NCBI RefSeq assembly: GCF_900115345.1
Contig: NZ_FOWC01000001.1
Span: 620,001-684,000, forward strand
Source: Amycolatopsis rubida
GTDB taxonomy: Bacteria > Actinomycetota > Actinomycetes > Mycobacteriales > Pseudonocardiaceae
Direction of reading: 5' to 3'
Length of the DNA: 64,000 nt
The position numbers were made by a program, and so were the translations under genes. Shown here piece after piece: positions 16,279-24,600 of this stretch; within the stretch, counting starts at the first letter, position 1, and each line of letters starts with the position of its first letter. The notes under the pieces are model-generated. The model saw nothing but the letters and a program-made list of their open reading frames with translations, did not search any database and was not told the DNA's origin.

Positions 16279-16977
16279 ATGGGCGGCGTGGCCCACGAAT
16301 CCGACCAGGTCTGGAGCGCCACGGTCGACCATCTGCGCACGATGATCGACTCGGGCGAGCTCCCGCCGGGCTCGCGCCTGCCCGCGGAACGCGCGCTGTG
16401 CGAGCAGCTCGGCATCAGCCGCGGATCGTTGCGGCAGGCGTTGCGCGTGCTGGATTCGATCGGTTACGTCCAGATCCGCGCTGGCTCAGGGACCTATGTC
16501 CGCGAGCAGGGCACTGCGGAAAGCCCGCTGAGCAGCTGGTTTTCCGAACACGAGCAACTGGTGGAGAAGCTGTTCGACCTCCGCGCGACCGTCGAGCCGA
16601 CGCTGGCCGAGCGGCTCGCGACGCAGCACACGCCGCGCGTCGTGCAGCGGCTCGCGGACAACGTCGCGGAGATGGAGGCGGCCGCGGCGGCTGGCGACAT
16701 GTTGCGCGTCATCGCGACGGACGCCGAGTTCCATCGGGTGATCGCGGGCAACGCGGGCAACGACGACGTCGCTGACTTGCTCCGTTCGGTACTCGCCCTG
16801 GTGGGCGAGGAACGCCGGGCCGCGTTGCGGCTGCCCGGGCAGATCCGCAAGGCCGTGGCCGAGCACCGCGCGATCCTCGACGCCATCAGCCGGTCGGACG
16901 CGGCCGCGGCCCGCGAGATCACGCTCAAACACCTGGTGGACGCGAAAACCTACGCCCACGACTACGCGTCTTCCTGA
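16279..16977 (+). CDS. GntR-family (FadR subfamily) transcriptional regulator
   Basis: A 232-residue regulator. The winged helix is at residues about 8-75 (PPGSRLPAERALCEQLGISR, then GSLRQALRVL, and VQIRAGSGTYV), followed by an all-helical FCD ligand domain with potential metal-binding residues (D..FH..I near TDAEFHRVIAGNAGN and later H residues). ATG 16279 is chosen because homologues usually begin 8-12 residues before the first helix; an upstream GTG at 16228 is possible. It is divergent from one disrupted VOC gene and its stop abuts a second one, so its original target genes may have been lost. Ligand unknown. Confidence 0.87.
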   Translation: MGGVAHESDQVWSATVDHLRTMIDSGELPPGSRLPAERALCEQLGISRGSLRQALRVLDSIGYVQIRAGSGTYVREQGTAESPLSSWFSEHEQLVEKLFDLRATVEPTLAERLATQHTPRVVQRLADNVAEMEAAAAAGDMLRVIATDAEFHRVIAGNAGNDDVADLLRSVLALVGEERRAALRLPGQIRKAVAEHRAILDAISRSDAAAAREITLKHLVDAKTYAHDYASS

Positions 16978-16978
16978 A

Positions 16979-17383
16979 TCAGCACACGCAGACCTCGTTG
17001 CCTTCCGGATCTTGCAGTACGGCGAAACACCCGCTCTCGTCCTCGACCGTGCGCAAGTGCACGGCACCGCGCGCGATCAGCCTGGCGGTCCCGGCTGGAC
17101 GTGCGCACCGGTGCGCACGTCCAGGTGCAGCCGGTTCTTACCGTGTTCCGGCTCAGGCACGCGGTGGAACAGCAATCGCGGGCCGAGCCGCCGGGTCGGC
17201 TGCCGCGAACCCCGCCTCCGCGCCGTCCCCGGCCGAGCGGGAGAACTCGGCCCAGCCCGCCGCCCCGGCAGACGGTTTCTCGACGGCATATCCCAGTGCA
17301 TCAGCCCACAAGGCCGCCAGCCGCTCCGGTTCCGCACAGTCGATCGCGATCTGCAAGGCGCACGCGTACGGATGATGCCCCAT
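16979..17383 (-). pseudogene. VOC/glyoxalase-like gene with two frameshifts
   Basis: Starting at ATG 17383 the frame encodes a VOC protein N-terminus (CALQIAIDCAEPERLAALWA, then DALGYAVEKP). The middle part (RLGPRLLFHRVPEPEHGKNR, LHLDVRTG) is in a second frame, and the C-terminus (LIARGAVHLRTVEDESG, FAVLQDPEGNEVCVC) is in a third, ending at 16979. All three pieces are collinear with an intact family member of about 130 residues, so the gene is broken twice. The second break follows a perfect 30-bp palindrome. Its 3' end reaches within 2 bp of the GntR stop. Confidence 0.8.
17095..17124. repeat. Perfect 30-bp palindrome inside the disrupted VOC gene
   Basis: CTGGACGTGCGCACC at 17095-17109 is followed at once by its exact complement at 17110-17124, with no spacer. 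One arm encodes the family-typical HLDVRT stretch on the minus strand, so the other arm looks like an inverted copy of coding sequence. It lies close to the second frameshift of the VOC pseudogene. Confidence 0.85.
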
Positions 17384-17446
17384 CCAGCGATCAGCGCTAC
17401 AGTATTCACAAGTTTATGAAAACTCTGACATCAAGGGGGCTCGCCC

Positions 17447-18259
17447 GTGGAGAAAGTGCACTTCACCGAGGAGAAGGCGACCAACCTGGGCACGCTCTAC
17501 GGCCGGGCGCTCGACGCTCGCCGCGAAGACCCGATCCTCGGTGACACCGCCGCCGACGAAGCGGTCAAAAAGATCGACTACGACTTCCGCAAGCTCGGCG
17601 TGAACGAGAACTCCGCCGTCTCCGTCGCGATCCGGGCGCGCGCGATCGACGAGATGGCCGCCAAGTGGCTCGCCGAGCACCCGGACGCGATCGTCGTGCA
17701 CCTCGGCTGCGGGATGGACACCCGCGCGTACCGGCTCGACCCGCCGCCCTCGGTCGCTTGGTTCGACGTGGACTATCCCGAGGTCATCGACATCCGTGGC
17801 CGGATTTACCCGGAACGGCCCGGGTACACGGCGATCGGCTCGTCGGTCACCGATTTCGGCTGGCTCGACCAGGTTCCCGGCGACCGCGAGGCGCTGGTCG
17901 TGGCCGAGGGGCTCACCATGTACCTCACCGCGGAGTCCGGGACCGAACTGGTCCGCAGGCTCGTCGGCAAGTTCCGGTCCGGCCGGGTCGTGGCCGATTT
18001 CTTCAGTTCGCTCGGCGTCAGGGCGCAGGTGGTCAACCCGGTGGTCCGCCGTTCGGGCGCGACTTTGCACTGGGGCATCGACGATCCGCACGAACTGGAG
18101 CGCTACGGCCTTCGCTTGGTGTCCTGTTTGGACGCGACCGACTGGGCGAACGACGAAACCCTCGCGAAGATCCCGACCGCTTCCCGGCTGGCCTTGCGCG
18201 CGTCGGCGCTGTTCCCGATGATCCGCAAGATGGGCCGGATCGCCGAGTGGGATTTCTGA
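17447..18259 (+). CDS. Class I SAM-dependent O-methyltransferase, LCM/TcmP-like
   Basis: A 270-residue methyltransferase of the leucine carboxyl methyltransferase/TcmP group. It shows the SAM-binding motif VVHLGCGMDTRAYRL, an acidic second motif (WFDVDYPEVIDIR) and LVVAEGLTMYLTAESG. TcmP relatives methylate polyketide carboxylates or hydroxyls, but no biosynthetic genes surround it, so the substrate is unknown. GTG 17447 is taken as start; it follows AAGGGGG at 17432-17438. The upstream 60 bp is AT-rich for this genome and probably holds its promoter. It converges with the FBP-domain gene. Confidence 0.87.
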   Translation: MEKVHFTEEKATNLGTLYGRALDARREDPILGDTAADEAVKKIDYDFRKLGVNENSAVSVAIRARAIDEMAAKWLAEHPDAIVVHLGCGMDTRAYRLDPPPSVAWFDVDYPEVIDIRGRIYPERPGYTAIGSSVTDFGWLDQVPGDREALVVAEGLTMYLTAESGTELVRRLVGKFRSGRVVADFFSSLGVRAQVVNPVVRRSGATLHWGIDDPHELERYGLRLVSCLDATDWANDETLAKIPTASRLALRASALFPMIRKMGRIAEWDF

Positions 18260-18299
18260 ATCCCTGACCGGCCCGGCGCAACACCGCACCCGCACGCGG

Positions 18300-18788
18300 T
18301 TACCGGGTTTCCAGCACCCGCGCCACGAACCGGCTGATCTTCTCGTTCATCCGCTCGACGGCTTCCTCCTGGGAGATCGTCTCCTTCGGCTGCGGCACCG
18401 CGGGCCGGAGTTCGCCGCGCAGGTACGCGCTGCACGCCAGGTCGGAGCACAAATACGTGCCGACCGTGTTGCCGTCGCGACCGGCTTTTCCGGCGAGCCG
18501 CGCGGTGAACAGTGTGATGTCGGCCAGCGGATGCGTCGTGGTGCAGAACGCGCAGATGTTGCTGCGCAGCCGGGATTTCGGCGGCGGCGCGGCGCGCAGC
18601 GACAGGCCGATCAGCTCGTCGCCGTGCGACACGACGAGGTACGCCCGGCCGGGTGCCTTCACGTCGCGCCAGCCGAGGAAGTCGCGCTTCTCCCACGGGA
18701 CTTCCGCCGGCAGCGTGACGGACTTGGCTTCACCACGAGAACAGTTGACGAACGAGGCGCGGATCTCGGCGGAGTCGAGCGGTTGCAT
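18300..18788 (-). CDS. FBP-domain (EF-G-binding type) zinc-finger protein
   Basis: A 162-residue protein with the C-terminal treble-clef zinc finger of the FBP/FusB-like family: NICAFCTTTHPLADITLFTA about residues 78-97, closing with YLCSDLACSAYLRG around 117-130. The N-terminal half (residues 5-70) is a mixed helical and beta region typical of the family. Better-studied relatives bind elongation factor G and help release it from stalled ribosomes; whether this actinobacterial version does so is not shown. It converges with the methyltransferase gene and is divergent from the adenylate cyclase gene. Confidence 0.82.
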   Translation of the reverse strand: MQPLDSAEIRASFVNCSRGEAKSVTLPAEVPWEKRDFLGWRDVKAPGRAYLVVSHGDELIGLSLRAAPPPKSRLRSNICAFCTTTHPLADITLFTARLAGKAGRDGNTVGTYLCSDLACSAYLRGELRPAVPQPKETISQEEAVERMNEKISRFVARVLETR

Positions 18789-18867
18789 ACCGCCACGCTA
18801 ACCATCGCCGCACCGCGACGGCGACGGCTTTTTCGCTCCCGGACCCGCCACCCCATACGATCTGCGG

Positions 18868-20349
18868 GTGCGCAAGGTGATCGCGGGGAGGTTCCGGCTG
18901 GTTCTGCGCACCAGTCTGGGCTTCGCCGCGCTCGGCGTCGGGTCGAGTGTCGCTGGTGCGGGCGTCGTCGCGTTGCTGCTGCTCCTGCAAGGTTTGCCGG
19001 AGGACGTCGACGACCGCGGCTGGGTGCTCGGCGTCACCGCGGCCGGGGTGGTCGCGCTCGCCCTGATCGTCGGCACGCTGTGGACCGCCTACCTGCAGCG
19101 CCGCACCGTGGTGTGGTTCACGATCGGCCGCCCGCCGACCGCGGACGAGGCGAAACGCGCGCTGCGGCTCCCGTTCGACATGGCTGTGGTGAGCGGCACC
19201 CTCTGGCTGATCGGCTCGCTCGCGCTGGGCATTCTGGCCGGCGTTCTCGGTTCGCTCAGCGACGCGGCGGGCATCGCGCTCACCATCGGGCTCGGCGGGC
19301 TGACCACGGTCGGCCTCACCTACTTGGCCGCGGAATGGGTCGCGCGGCCGGTGATGACGATGGCGCTCGACGTGCTGCCGCCGCGCGGCGCGCTGCCGGT
19401 CACCGTGCTGACCCGGCTGGTCGTCACCTGGGTGCTGGCGAGCGGCGTGCCGCTGATCGGCGTGCTGCTGGTGACCACGCCTCCTGATCTCGGCCGCAAC
19501 GGGAACCCGACGGCGAGCCTGATCGTGCTTTCCGTGACCGGCCTGACGACCGGCGCGATCGGCACCGCGCTCCTGTCCCGAGCCGTCGCCGCGCCGCTGC
19601 ACCGGCTGCGGATCGCGCTGGACGGAATCGCGCGCGGACGCACGGATGTGCGCGTCGACGTGGACGATTCGAGCGAGATCGGGATGGTGCAGACGTCGGT
19701 CAACGACCTCGTCGCCGGTCTGCGCGAACAGGACCGGATGCGCGACCTTTTCGGCAGGCACGTCGGGGCCGATGTCGCCCGGCACGCGCTCGAATACGGT
19801 GCTTCGCTTTCCGGCGACGTCCGCGAGGTCACCGCACTCTTCGTGGACGTCGTGGACTCGACCGCGCTCGCGTCGCGCACTCCGCCGCAGGAACTGGTCG
19901 AGAAACTGAACCGGTTTTTCGCGAGCGTGGTGTCCGCAGTGGACGCTCGGGGCGGGCTGGTCAACAAGTTCCAGGGCGACGCCGCGCTGTGCGTTTTCGG
20001 CGCGCCTACGCGGCTGTCCGACGGCCCGACGATGGCGCTCGCCGCGGCCCGCGCGATCCGCGACGCGGTGCTGTCGGAAGGCGAGCTCGACCTGGGGATC
20101 GGCGTCGCGACCGGACAGGTGTTCGCCGGACAGCTCGGTGCGTCGAGCCGCCTGGAATACACGGTGATCGGCGACGCGGTGAACGAGGCCGCGCGGCTCA
20201 CCGAACACGCGAAAGCGGTTCCGTCGCGGGTGCTCGCCAGCGAAACGACGGTGAAAGCCGCGCTGGGCGGCGAACGGGAACACTGGCGGCTGCACGGCGA
20301 ACTCCACCTTCGCGGCCGCCACCGCGAGACCCGGACCTGGACGACCTAG
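18868..20349 (+). CDS. Membrane class III adenylate cyclase with HAMP domain
   Basis: A 493-residue protein with six hydrophobic segments in residues 15-235, a HAMP linker (about 238-290: SRAVAAPLHRLRIALDGIAR) and a C-terminal class III cyclase domain. Catalytic features are the metal-binding Asp pair in LFVDVVDSTALAS, the substrate Lys and Asp region NKFQGDAALCVFG, and the transition-state segment YTVIGDAVNEAARL. It would make cAMP from ATP at the inner membrane face in response to an unknown signal. Architecture matches mycobacterial Rv1318c-Rv1320c and Rv3645 type cyclases. GTG 18868 is the start. Its stop lies 2 bp before a palindromic repeat. Confidence 0.92.
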   Translation: MRKVIAGRFRLVLRTSLGFAALGVGSSVAGAGVVALLLLLQGLPEDVDDRGWVLGVTAAGVVALALIVGTLWTAYLQRRTVVWFTIGRPPTADEAKRALRLPFDMAVVSGTLWLIGSLALGILAGVLGSLSDAAGIALTIGLGGLTTVGLTYLAAEWVARPVMTMALDVLPPRGALPVTVLTRLVVTWVLASGVPLIGVLLVTTPPDLGRNGNPTASLIVLSVTGLTTGAIGTALLSRAVAAPLHRLRIALDGIARGRTDVRVDVDDSSEIGMVQTSVNDLVAGLREQDRMRDLFGRHVGADVARHALEYGASLSGDVREVTALFVDVVDSTALASRTPPQELVEKLNRFFASVVSAVDARGGLVNKFQGDAALCVFGAPTRLSDGPTMALAAARAIRDAVLSEGELDLGIGVATGQVFAGQLGASSRLEYTVIGDAVNEAARLTEHAKAVPSRVLASETTVKAALGGEREHWRLHGELHLRGRHRETRTWTT

Positions 20350-20351
20350 CG

Positions 20352-20397
20352 CTCGTCAGCGGCAATCCCGGTTCTCCCCGCGATCGCCACTCACGAG
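20352..20397. repeat. Convergent-gene palindrome, copy 1
   Basis: A 46-bp imperfect inverted repeat with arms of the CTCGT...ACGAG type and centre CGGTTCT. Of 16 arm positions, 13 pair exactly. It starts 2 bp after the cyclase stop and contains the stop codon of the converging MarR gene. It is one of four related copies in this window, probably a bidirectional terminator. Confidence 0.85.
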
Positions 20398-20849
20398 ATC
20401 TCCCGCCCCTCGTTCATCGCCTCCGTGATCCGGGCCAGAAAGTCCCGCACCACCGCGCTTTCCGCCGCGCTGAGCGTGCGCGACACCGCGTCCAGCTTCT
20501 CGATCGGCGGCCGCCACACCGCCGCCGCGATCTCCCGCGCGGAATCGGTGACCGTGACCGCCACCCGCCGCCGGTCGGTGTCGCTGCGGACGCGTGCCAG
20601 GTAACCGGCCTCTTCCATCCGGTCCACCAGTGTGGTCGCCGACGGACCGCTGATCCCGAGGCGGCGGCCCAATTCCACCGGTCCCATCGGCCCGTGGTGG
20701 TTGAGGATCGCGATCGCGGTGAGGTCGTTCGCGTTCATCTCGACGCTCTTCGCCATGCGCGCCATCAGGTCGCGGCTGGCCTCGATGACCCCACGCACCG
20801 CGAAGGTCGTCTCGTCCACGTTCGCGAGCACTGCCTGGTTCTCGTCCAC
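20391..20849 (-). CDS. MarR-family transcriptional regulator
   Basis: A 152-residue regulator with the MarR winged helix: DLTAIAILNHHGPMGPVELG and RRLGISGPSATTLVDRMEEA, then the wing VRSDTDRRRVAVTVTD. It probably acts as a dimeric repressor that responds to a small molecule. It is divergent from an FAD-dependent monooxygenase gene with 73 bp between starts, and an inverted repeat in that gap is a likely binding site. Its stop codon lies inside a palindromic repeat shared with the converging cyclase gene. Confidence 0.9.
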   Translation of the reverse strand: MDENQAVLANVDETTFAVRGVIEASRDLMARMAKSVEMNANDLTAIAILNHHGPMGPVELGRRLGISGPSATTLVDRMEEAGYLARVRSDTDRRRVAVTVTDSAREIAAAVWRPPIEKLDAVSRTLSAAESAVVRDFLARITEAMNEGREIS

Positions 20850-20866
20850 ACGACCCCCTTGTCAGT

Positions 20867-20899
20867 AGGTAAGCTAATAGCTAGATTAGCTACGTACCT
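20867..20899. promoter_or_regulatory. Inverted repeat between MarR and monooxygenase genes
   Basis: AGCTAAT at 20872-20878 and ATTAGCT at 20885-20891 form arms around 6 bp; outer AGGTA (20867-20871) and TACCT (20895-20899) extend the symmetry with a 3-bp offset. It is strikingly AT-rich for this genome and lies in the shared promoter region of the divergent pair. Probable MarR operator, by position. Confidence 0.72.
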
Positions 20900-20922
20900 G
20901 AGCAACGGCAAGGAGGAGCACC

Positions 20923-22113
20923 ATGACCCGGCGCAGTCTTCTCGTCTCCGGAGCCAGCATCGCCGGTCCCGCGCTCGCTTCCCGGCTCGCGCGCTCCGGC
21001 TGGGACGTCACCATCGTCGAACGGTTCGATCATCTGCGCGAGGAGGGCCAGAACGTCGACATCCGCGGTGTCGGCCGCCAGGTGCTGCGCAAAATGGGGC
21101 TCGAAGAGGCGGTCCGCGCGGCGCACACCGGCGAGGTCGGCACGCGGTTCGTGGACGGACACGGCCGGGTGGTCGCCGAGTTCCGCGCCGGCGAGGGCGA
21201 TTCCGGCGGCGGGACGGCCGAGATCGAAATCCTGCGCGGCCAGCTGTCGAGACTGCTGTACGAGCAGTCAGCCGACGAGACGACGTACCGATTCGGCGAC
21301 CAGATCCAGGCGCTGCACGACGACGGCACCGGCGTGGACGTCGGCTTCCAGAGCGGCCGGACCCAGCGCTTCGACGCCGTGGTCATCGCCGAAGGCCTGC
21401 GCTCCCGCACCCGCGCGATGCTGATGCCGGACGCGCGTCCGCACGAACTCGGCCTCTACACCGCACACCTCGCGATCCCGCGCAGCACCGCCGATAACGC
21501 TTGGTGGCGCACGATTTTCTGCGGCCGCGGCCGGATGTTGTTCCTGCGTCCGGACAACATCGGCACGACGCGCGCCGGGCTGTTCTTCCTGTCCGACGTA
21601 CGCGGACTGGACCGGCTCACCCCCGAAGACACCGTGTCCGTGCTGCGCAAGACGTACGCCGACGTCGGCTGGGAAGGACCGCGCGTGCTGGCCGAGATGG
21701 ACAACGGCTCGCTGTATCTGGAGGACGTCGGCCAGGCGAAACTGCCGACGTGGCACCAAGGCCGGGTCGCGTTGCTCGGCGACGCCGCCTACTGCGCTTC
21801 ACCGATCAGCGGCATGGGCACGACGCTCGCCCTCACCGGGGCGTACATCCTTGCCGGAGAGCTCATGGCGAACGAAGACCCACGGACGGCGTTCGGTCAG
21901 TACGAACACCGGATGCGGCCGCTGGTCACCGAGGCGCAGCGGCTTTTCCCCGGCGCGCCGCAGGTGACGATGCCGCGGTCGCAGGCACATCGGATCGCGA
22001 TCCACGCCGCGCTGCGAATGGCGAGCACGCCGTTGGCGCGGCGGTTGGCCAAGGCCGCGGGGAAGGTGGGGAAGACGCGGTCGGAGGCGATCGCGCTGCC
22101 GGAGTACGCGTAG
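20923..22113 (+). CDS. FAD-dependent monooxygenase (PHBH-like)
   Basis: A 396-residue flavoprotein of the aromatic hydroxylase family. It has the Rossmann FAD motif SGASIAGPALASRLARSG, the NADPH/FAD motif AVVIAEGLRSRTRAML (DG-like motif modified to EG), and the second FAD motif VALLGDAAYCASPISGMGTT. It would hydroxylate an aromatic or antibiotic-like substrate using NAD(P)H and O2. The divergent MarR regulator and shared operator suggest induction by its substrate; tetracycline or rifamycin-type inactivating enzymes share this fold, but no drug specificity can be read here. ATG 20923 follows AAGGAGG at 6-bp spacing. Confidence 0.9.
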   Translation: MTRRSLLVSGASIAGPALASRLARSGWDVTIVERFDHLREEGQNVDIRGVGRQVLRKMGLEEAVRAAHTGEVGTRFVDGHGRVVAEFRAGEGDSGGGTAEIEILRGQLSRLLYEQSADETTYRFGDQIQALHDDGTGVDVGFQSGRTQRFDAVVIAEGLRSRTRAMLMPDARPHELGLYTAHLAIPRSTADNAWWRTIFCGRGRMLFLRPDNIGTTRAGLFFLSDVRGLDRLTPEDTVSVLRKTYADVGWEGPRVLAEMDNGSLYLEDVGQAKLPTWHQGRVALLGDAAYCASPISGMGTTLALTGAYILAGELMANEDPRTAFGQYEHRMRPLVTEAQRLFPGAPQVTMPRSQAHRIAIHAALRMASTPLARRLAKAAGKVGKTRSEAIALPEYA

Positions 22114-22159
22114 CTCGTGCGTGGCGATCCCGGTTCTAACCGCGATCGCCACTCACGAC
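22114..22159. repeat. Convergent-gene palindrome, copy 2
   Basis: CTCGTGCGTGGCGATC at 22114-22129 pairs with GATCGCCACTCACGA at 22144-22158 except one internal position, around the centre CGGTTCTAACCG, itself nearly self-complementary. It begins immediately after the monooxygenase stop and includes the stop codon of the converging KAS III gene. Confidence 0.9.
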
Positions 22160-23151
22160 AGTTCAGGCCAGGTCAGCACCGTCGACCCCCAGGTCAGCCC
22201 GGCCCCGAACGCGGTAAGCAGCACCCGGTGGCCCGGCGTCAGCGTCCCGTCGGCGACCGCGTCCGCGAGCGCCAGCGGGATCGACGCCGCGCTGGTGTTG
22301 CCCACCCGATCGATGTTCGACACCACCGCGTCCGCCGGCATGCCGAGCTGTTTCGCGGTCGCCTGAAGGATGCGGATGTTCGCCTGGTGCCCGACGAACC
22401 GGTCGATGTCGCCGACCATCCAGCCCGCTTCTTCCAGCACCGCGCGCGAGGATTCCGCCATCCGCGCGCACGCCTGCCGGAACACGGCCGTGCCCTGCAT
22501 GACCATGAACCGGTCCTTCGGGTTCTCCGGCACCCGCTGCGCCGCACCGCCCGCCTCGACCCACAGCAGCTTGGCCAGTTCTCCCTCGCTGTGCAGGTCG
22601 AACGGGCCGAGCGCGCCGCGTTCGCCGGGCTCCCCCGCGCGCAGCAGCACCGCTCCGCCGCCGTCGCCGAAGATCGGCACCGTGGTGCGGTCGTCCGGGT
22701 CGACCAGCGAGGTGAAGACGTCCGCGCCGATCACCAGCACCCGCTCGGCCATCCCGCCGGCGATGAATCCGGCGGCGGTCGCGAGCGCGTAGATGAAGCC
22801 GCTGCACACCGCGTTGACGTCGAAGGCCAGCACCGTGCCGAGGCCGAGCCGGGCCGCCACCTGCGGCGCGGTGGCCGGGCACAGCTGGTCGGCGGTGGAG
22901 GTGGCGAGCACGACGGCGTCCGCGTGCCCGTCCGGCCCGAGCGCCGCCCGTCCCGCCTCCTCTGCGAGGTCCACTGTGGACTGGCCGGGCGCGACGCGGC
23001 GGCGCTCCCTGATTCCGGTGCGGGTGCGGATCCACTCGTCGCTCGTGTCCAGCCGGGCCGCGATCTCGTGGTTCGTCACCACGCGCTCGGGCAGCGCGCC
23101 GCCGATCCCGGCGACGACGGCGGCACGGTGGCGCGACCGGACAGCGCTCAT
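22153..23151 (-). CDS. Beta-ketoacyl-ACP synthase III (FabH-like)
   Basis: A 332-residue condensing enzyme with the complete KAS III triad: C116 in DVNAVCSGFIYAL, H255 in VGHQANIR and N285 in VGNTSAASIPLAL. It condenses an acyl-CoA starter with malonyl-ACP. The gene stands alone, with no fabD, acpP or fabF beside it, so it may serve secondary metabolism or be a second copy; this cannot be settled from the window. The N-terminus VVAGIGGALPERVVTN is typical. Its stop codon lies in palindrome copy 2, and it is divergent from an Lrp-type regulator gene. Confidence 0.92.
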   Translation of the reverse strand: MSAVRSRHRAAVVAGIGGALPERVVTNHEIAARLDTSDEWIRTRTGIRERRRVAPGQSTVDLAEEAGRAALGPDGHADAVVLATSTADQLCPATAPQVAARLGLGTVLAFDVNAVCSGFIYALATAAGFIAGGMAERVLVIGADVFTSLVDPDDRTTVPIFGDGGGAVLLRAGEPGERGALGPFDLHSEGELAKLLWVEAGGAAQRVPENPKDRFMVMQGTAVFRQACARMAESSRAVLEEAGWMVGDIDRFVGHQANIRILQATAKQLGMPADAVVSNIDRVGNTSAASIPLALADAVADGTLTPGHRVLLTAFGAGLTWGSTVLTWPELS

Positions 23152-23355
23152 GGCGGAACCTCCCAGACCGGCTTGTTGGCGGACGTCGCCGGTTGCCTCC
23201 CCTTGTATGGCCTACCCCTGGGTAAACCGGTCAGTTGTGTTCCACGTCACTAAGAGACCTCTTCCACATTCGCTCGATAGGAGGTATTGCGATCCGCGCC
23301 TCGGCGGCGTGGTAAACCCGGCGCTTTTTGTCGGTCCGCCCGGTTAGCCTGAAGC

Positions 23356-23826
23356 GTGCGCACTCCCGACCTGGACCAGCTTGACCTCGCCATCCTCTCC
23401 TGCCTGCAGACCGACGCCCGCACGATCGCCGAGGTCATCGGGTCCAAAGTCGGTCTGTCCGCCGCGGCCGTGCAACGGCGGATCAAGCGGCTGCGCGAAG
23501 CCGGAGTGATCGAGAAAGAGGTCGCGGTGCTGTCCCCGGCCGCGCTCGGGCTGGACATGACGTTCGTCGTCATGGTCGAGATGGAGCGCGAGAGCATGGC
23601 GGTGCTCGACGGCTTCCGCGCCCAGGTCCTCGCCGACGACTGCGTGCAGCAGTGCTACTACGTCACCGGCACCGCCGACTTCGTCCTCGTGGTCACCTGC
23701 CCGGACATGGCGGCGTTCGAGAATTTCGCGCGGCGGATGTTCTTCGACAACCCTCACGTCCGGCATTTCACCACGAGCGTGGCGATGGACCGGGTCAAAG
23801 TGGGCCTCACGCTGCCGCTTTCCTGA
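23356..23826 (+). CDS. Lrp/AsnC-family transcriptional regulator
   Basis: A 156-residue regulator. The N-terminal helix-turn-helix is at residues 5-60 (LDQLDLAILSCLQTDARTIA, then VGLSAAAVQRRIKRLREAGV), followed by a RAM ligand-binding domain ending near residue 150, with CYYVTGTADFVLVVTCPDM. Such proteins form octamers and respond to amino acids. GTG 23356 is used as start. It is divergent from the KAS III gene across about 200 bp and may control it, but no clear operator is identified. Confidence 0.9.
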   Translation: MRTPDLDQLDLAILSCLQTDARTIAEVIGSKVGLSAAAVQRRIKRLREAGVIEKEVAVLSPAALGLDMTFVVMVEMERESMAVLDGFRAQVLADDCVQQCYYVTGTADFVLVVTCPDMAAFENFARRMFFDNPHVRHFTTSVAMDRVKVGLTLPLS

Positions 23827-23991
23827 CCTGCGCGGAACCGCGAGGGTTCTGTGTCCGGCGTTACGCGCATCTGGTCCGATGCAACCGATCGCGTGAACGT
23901 CGGCGGAACCACGTCATGTGCTCCCGGGCCGATCATCTCCCTGCCGACCAGTTCGCGAGGCGCGAACGACCGGAGGACTCCAGGAGCAGCC

Positions 23992-24399
23992 GTGCACACC
24001 ACCGACGCCGTACACCAGACCCAGTTCGTACTGCTGAACGAGAGCACTACGCCGGTGCTGTCCCGCCTCTCCTTCCACGCGGCGGAGCCCTACGCGGTGA
24101 CCGTGGCGTTCCGGACCGAACGCGGCCGGTGGATCGAGTGGACCTTCGCCCGCGACCTGCTCGTGACCGGGCTGGACGAGCCGACCGGGATCGGCGACGT
24201 GCGGATCCGGCCGGACCTGTCCGAGGACGAGGCCTTGCTGACGCTGGAAATCGAGTCGCCCGACGGCTACGCGTCGTTCGAGCTGGAGCGCGCCGACCTC
24301 GAGGCGTTCCTCGAATCCTCCTACGAACTGGTGCCGCTCGGAGCCGAGAGCGAGCACTTCGACATCGACGGGCTGATCGAGGAGATCAGCAACGTGTGA
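23992..24399 (+). CDS. ssgB: SsgA-like protein, SsgB type
   Basis: A 135-residue protein of the SALP family, found in morphologically complex actinobacteria. The body shows LSRLSFHAAEPYAVTVAFRT, then RWIEWTFARDLLVTGLDEP and GIGDVRIRPD, as in SsgB. In streptomycetes SsgB recruits FtsZ to sporulation septa with SsgA. GTG 23992 is chosen because CAGGAG lies 5 bp upstream and the length matches SsgB (about 137 residues); the upstream in-frame extension has no family similarity. A strong terminator hairpin follows at 24431. Confidence 0.88.
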   Translation: MHTTDAVHQTQFVLLNESTTPVLSRLSFHAAEPYAVTVAFRTERGRWIEWTFARDLLVTGLDEPTGIGDVRIRPDLSEDEALLTLEIESPDGYASFELERADLEAFLESSYELVPLGAESEHFDIDGLIEEISNV

Positions 24400-24430
24400 C
24401 CTAGACCTGCCGATCCCGCGGCAATGCGGG

Positions 24431-24473
24431 CAAGGGCGGTTCGAGTGCGCTGGAGGCACTCGAACCGCCCTTG
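24431..24473. terminator. Terminator after ssgB
   Basis: A perfect 18-bp stem, CAAGGGCGGTTCGAGTGC at 24431-24448 with its complement at 24456-24473 around a 7-nt loop. It lies 31 bp after the ssgB stop and ends in TTG rather than a long T-run, as is common in actinobacteria. Confidence 0.85.
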
Positions 24474-24600
24474 TCGCAGGTGGACCCAGAACGCCGAGCT
24501 CCGGAAAATCGAACCCCGGCTGACGCATAATCCTGGTGATCTTGGGCATCAACCCGATGCCCGCGAACCGCGCGAGCGGTCACCCTAGGAGAGACCCCGG

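Noticed and set aside
22153..23151. KAS III gene as a sign of a polyketide or fatty-acid cluster
   Set aside because: No acyl carrier protein, other ketosynthases or tailoring cluster surrounds it; neighbours are unrelated regulators.
23189..23230. CCGGTT...AACCGG inverted repeat between the KAS III and Lrp genes
   Set aside because: Arms are only 6 bp and 30 bp apart, within chance expectation in this GC-rich DNA.
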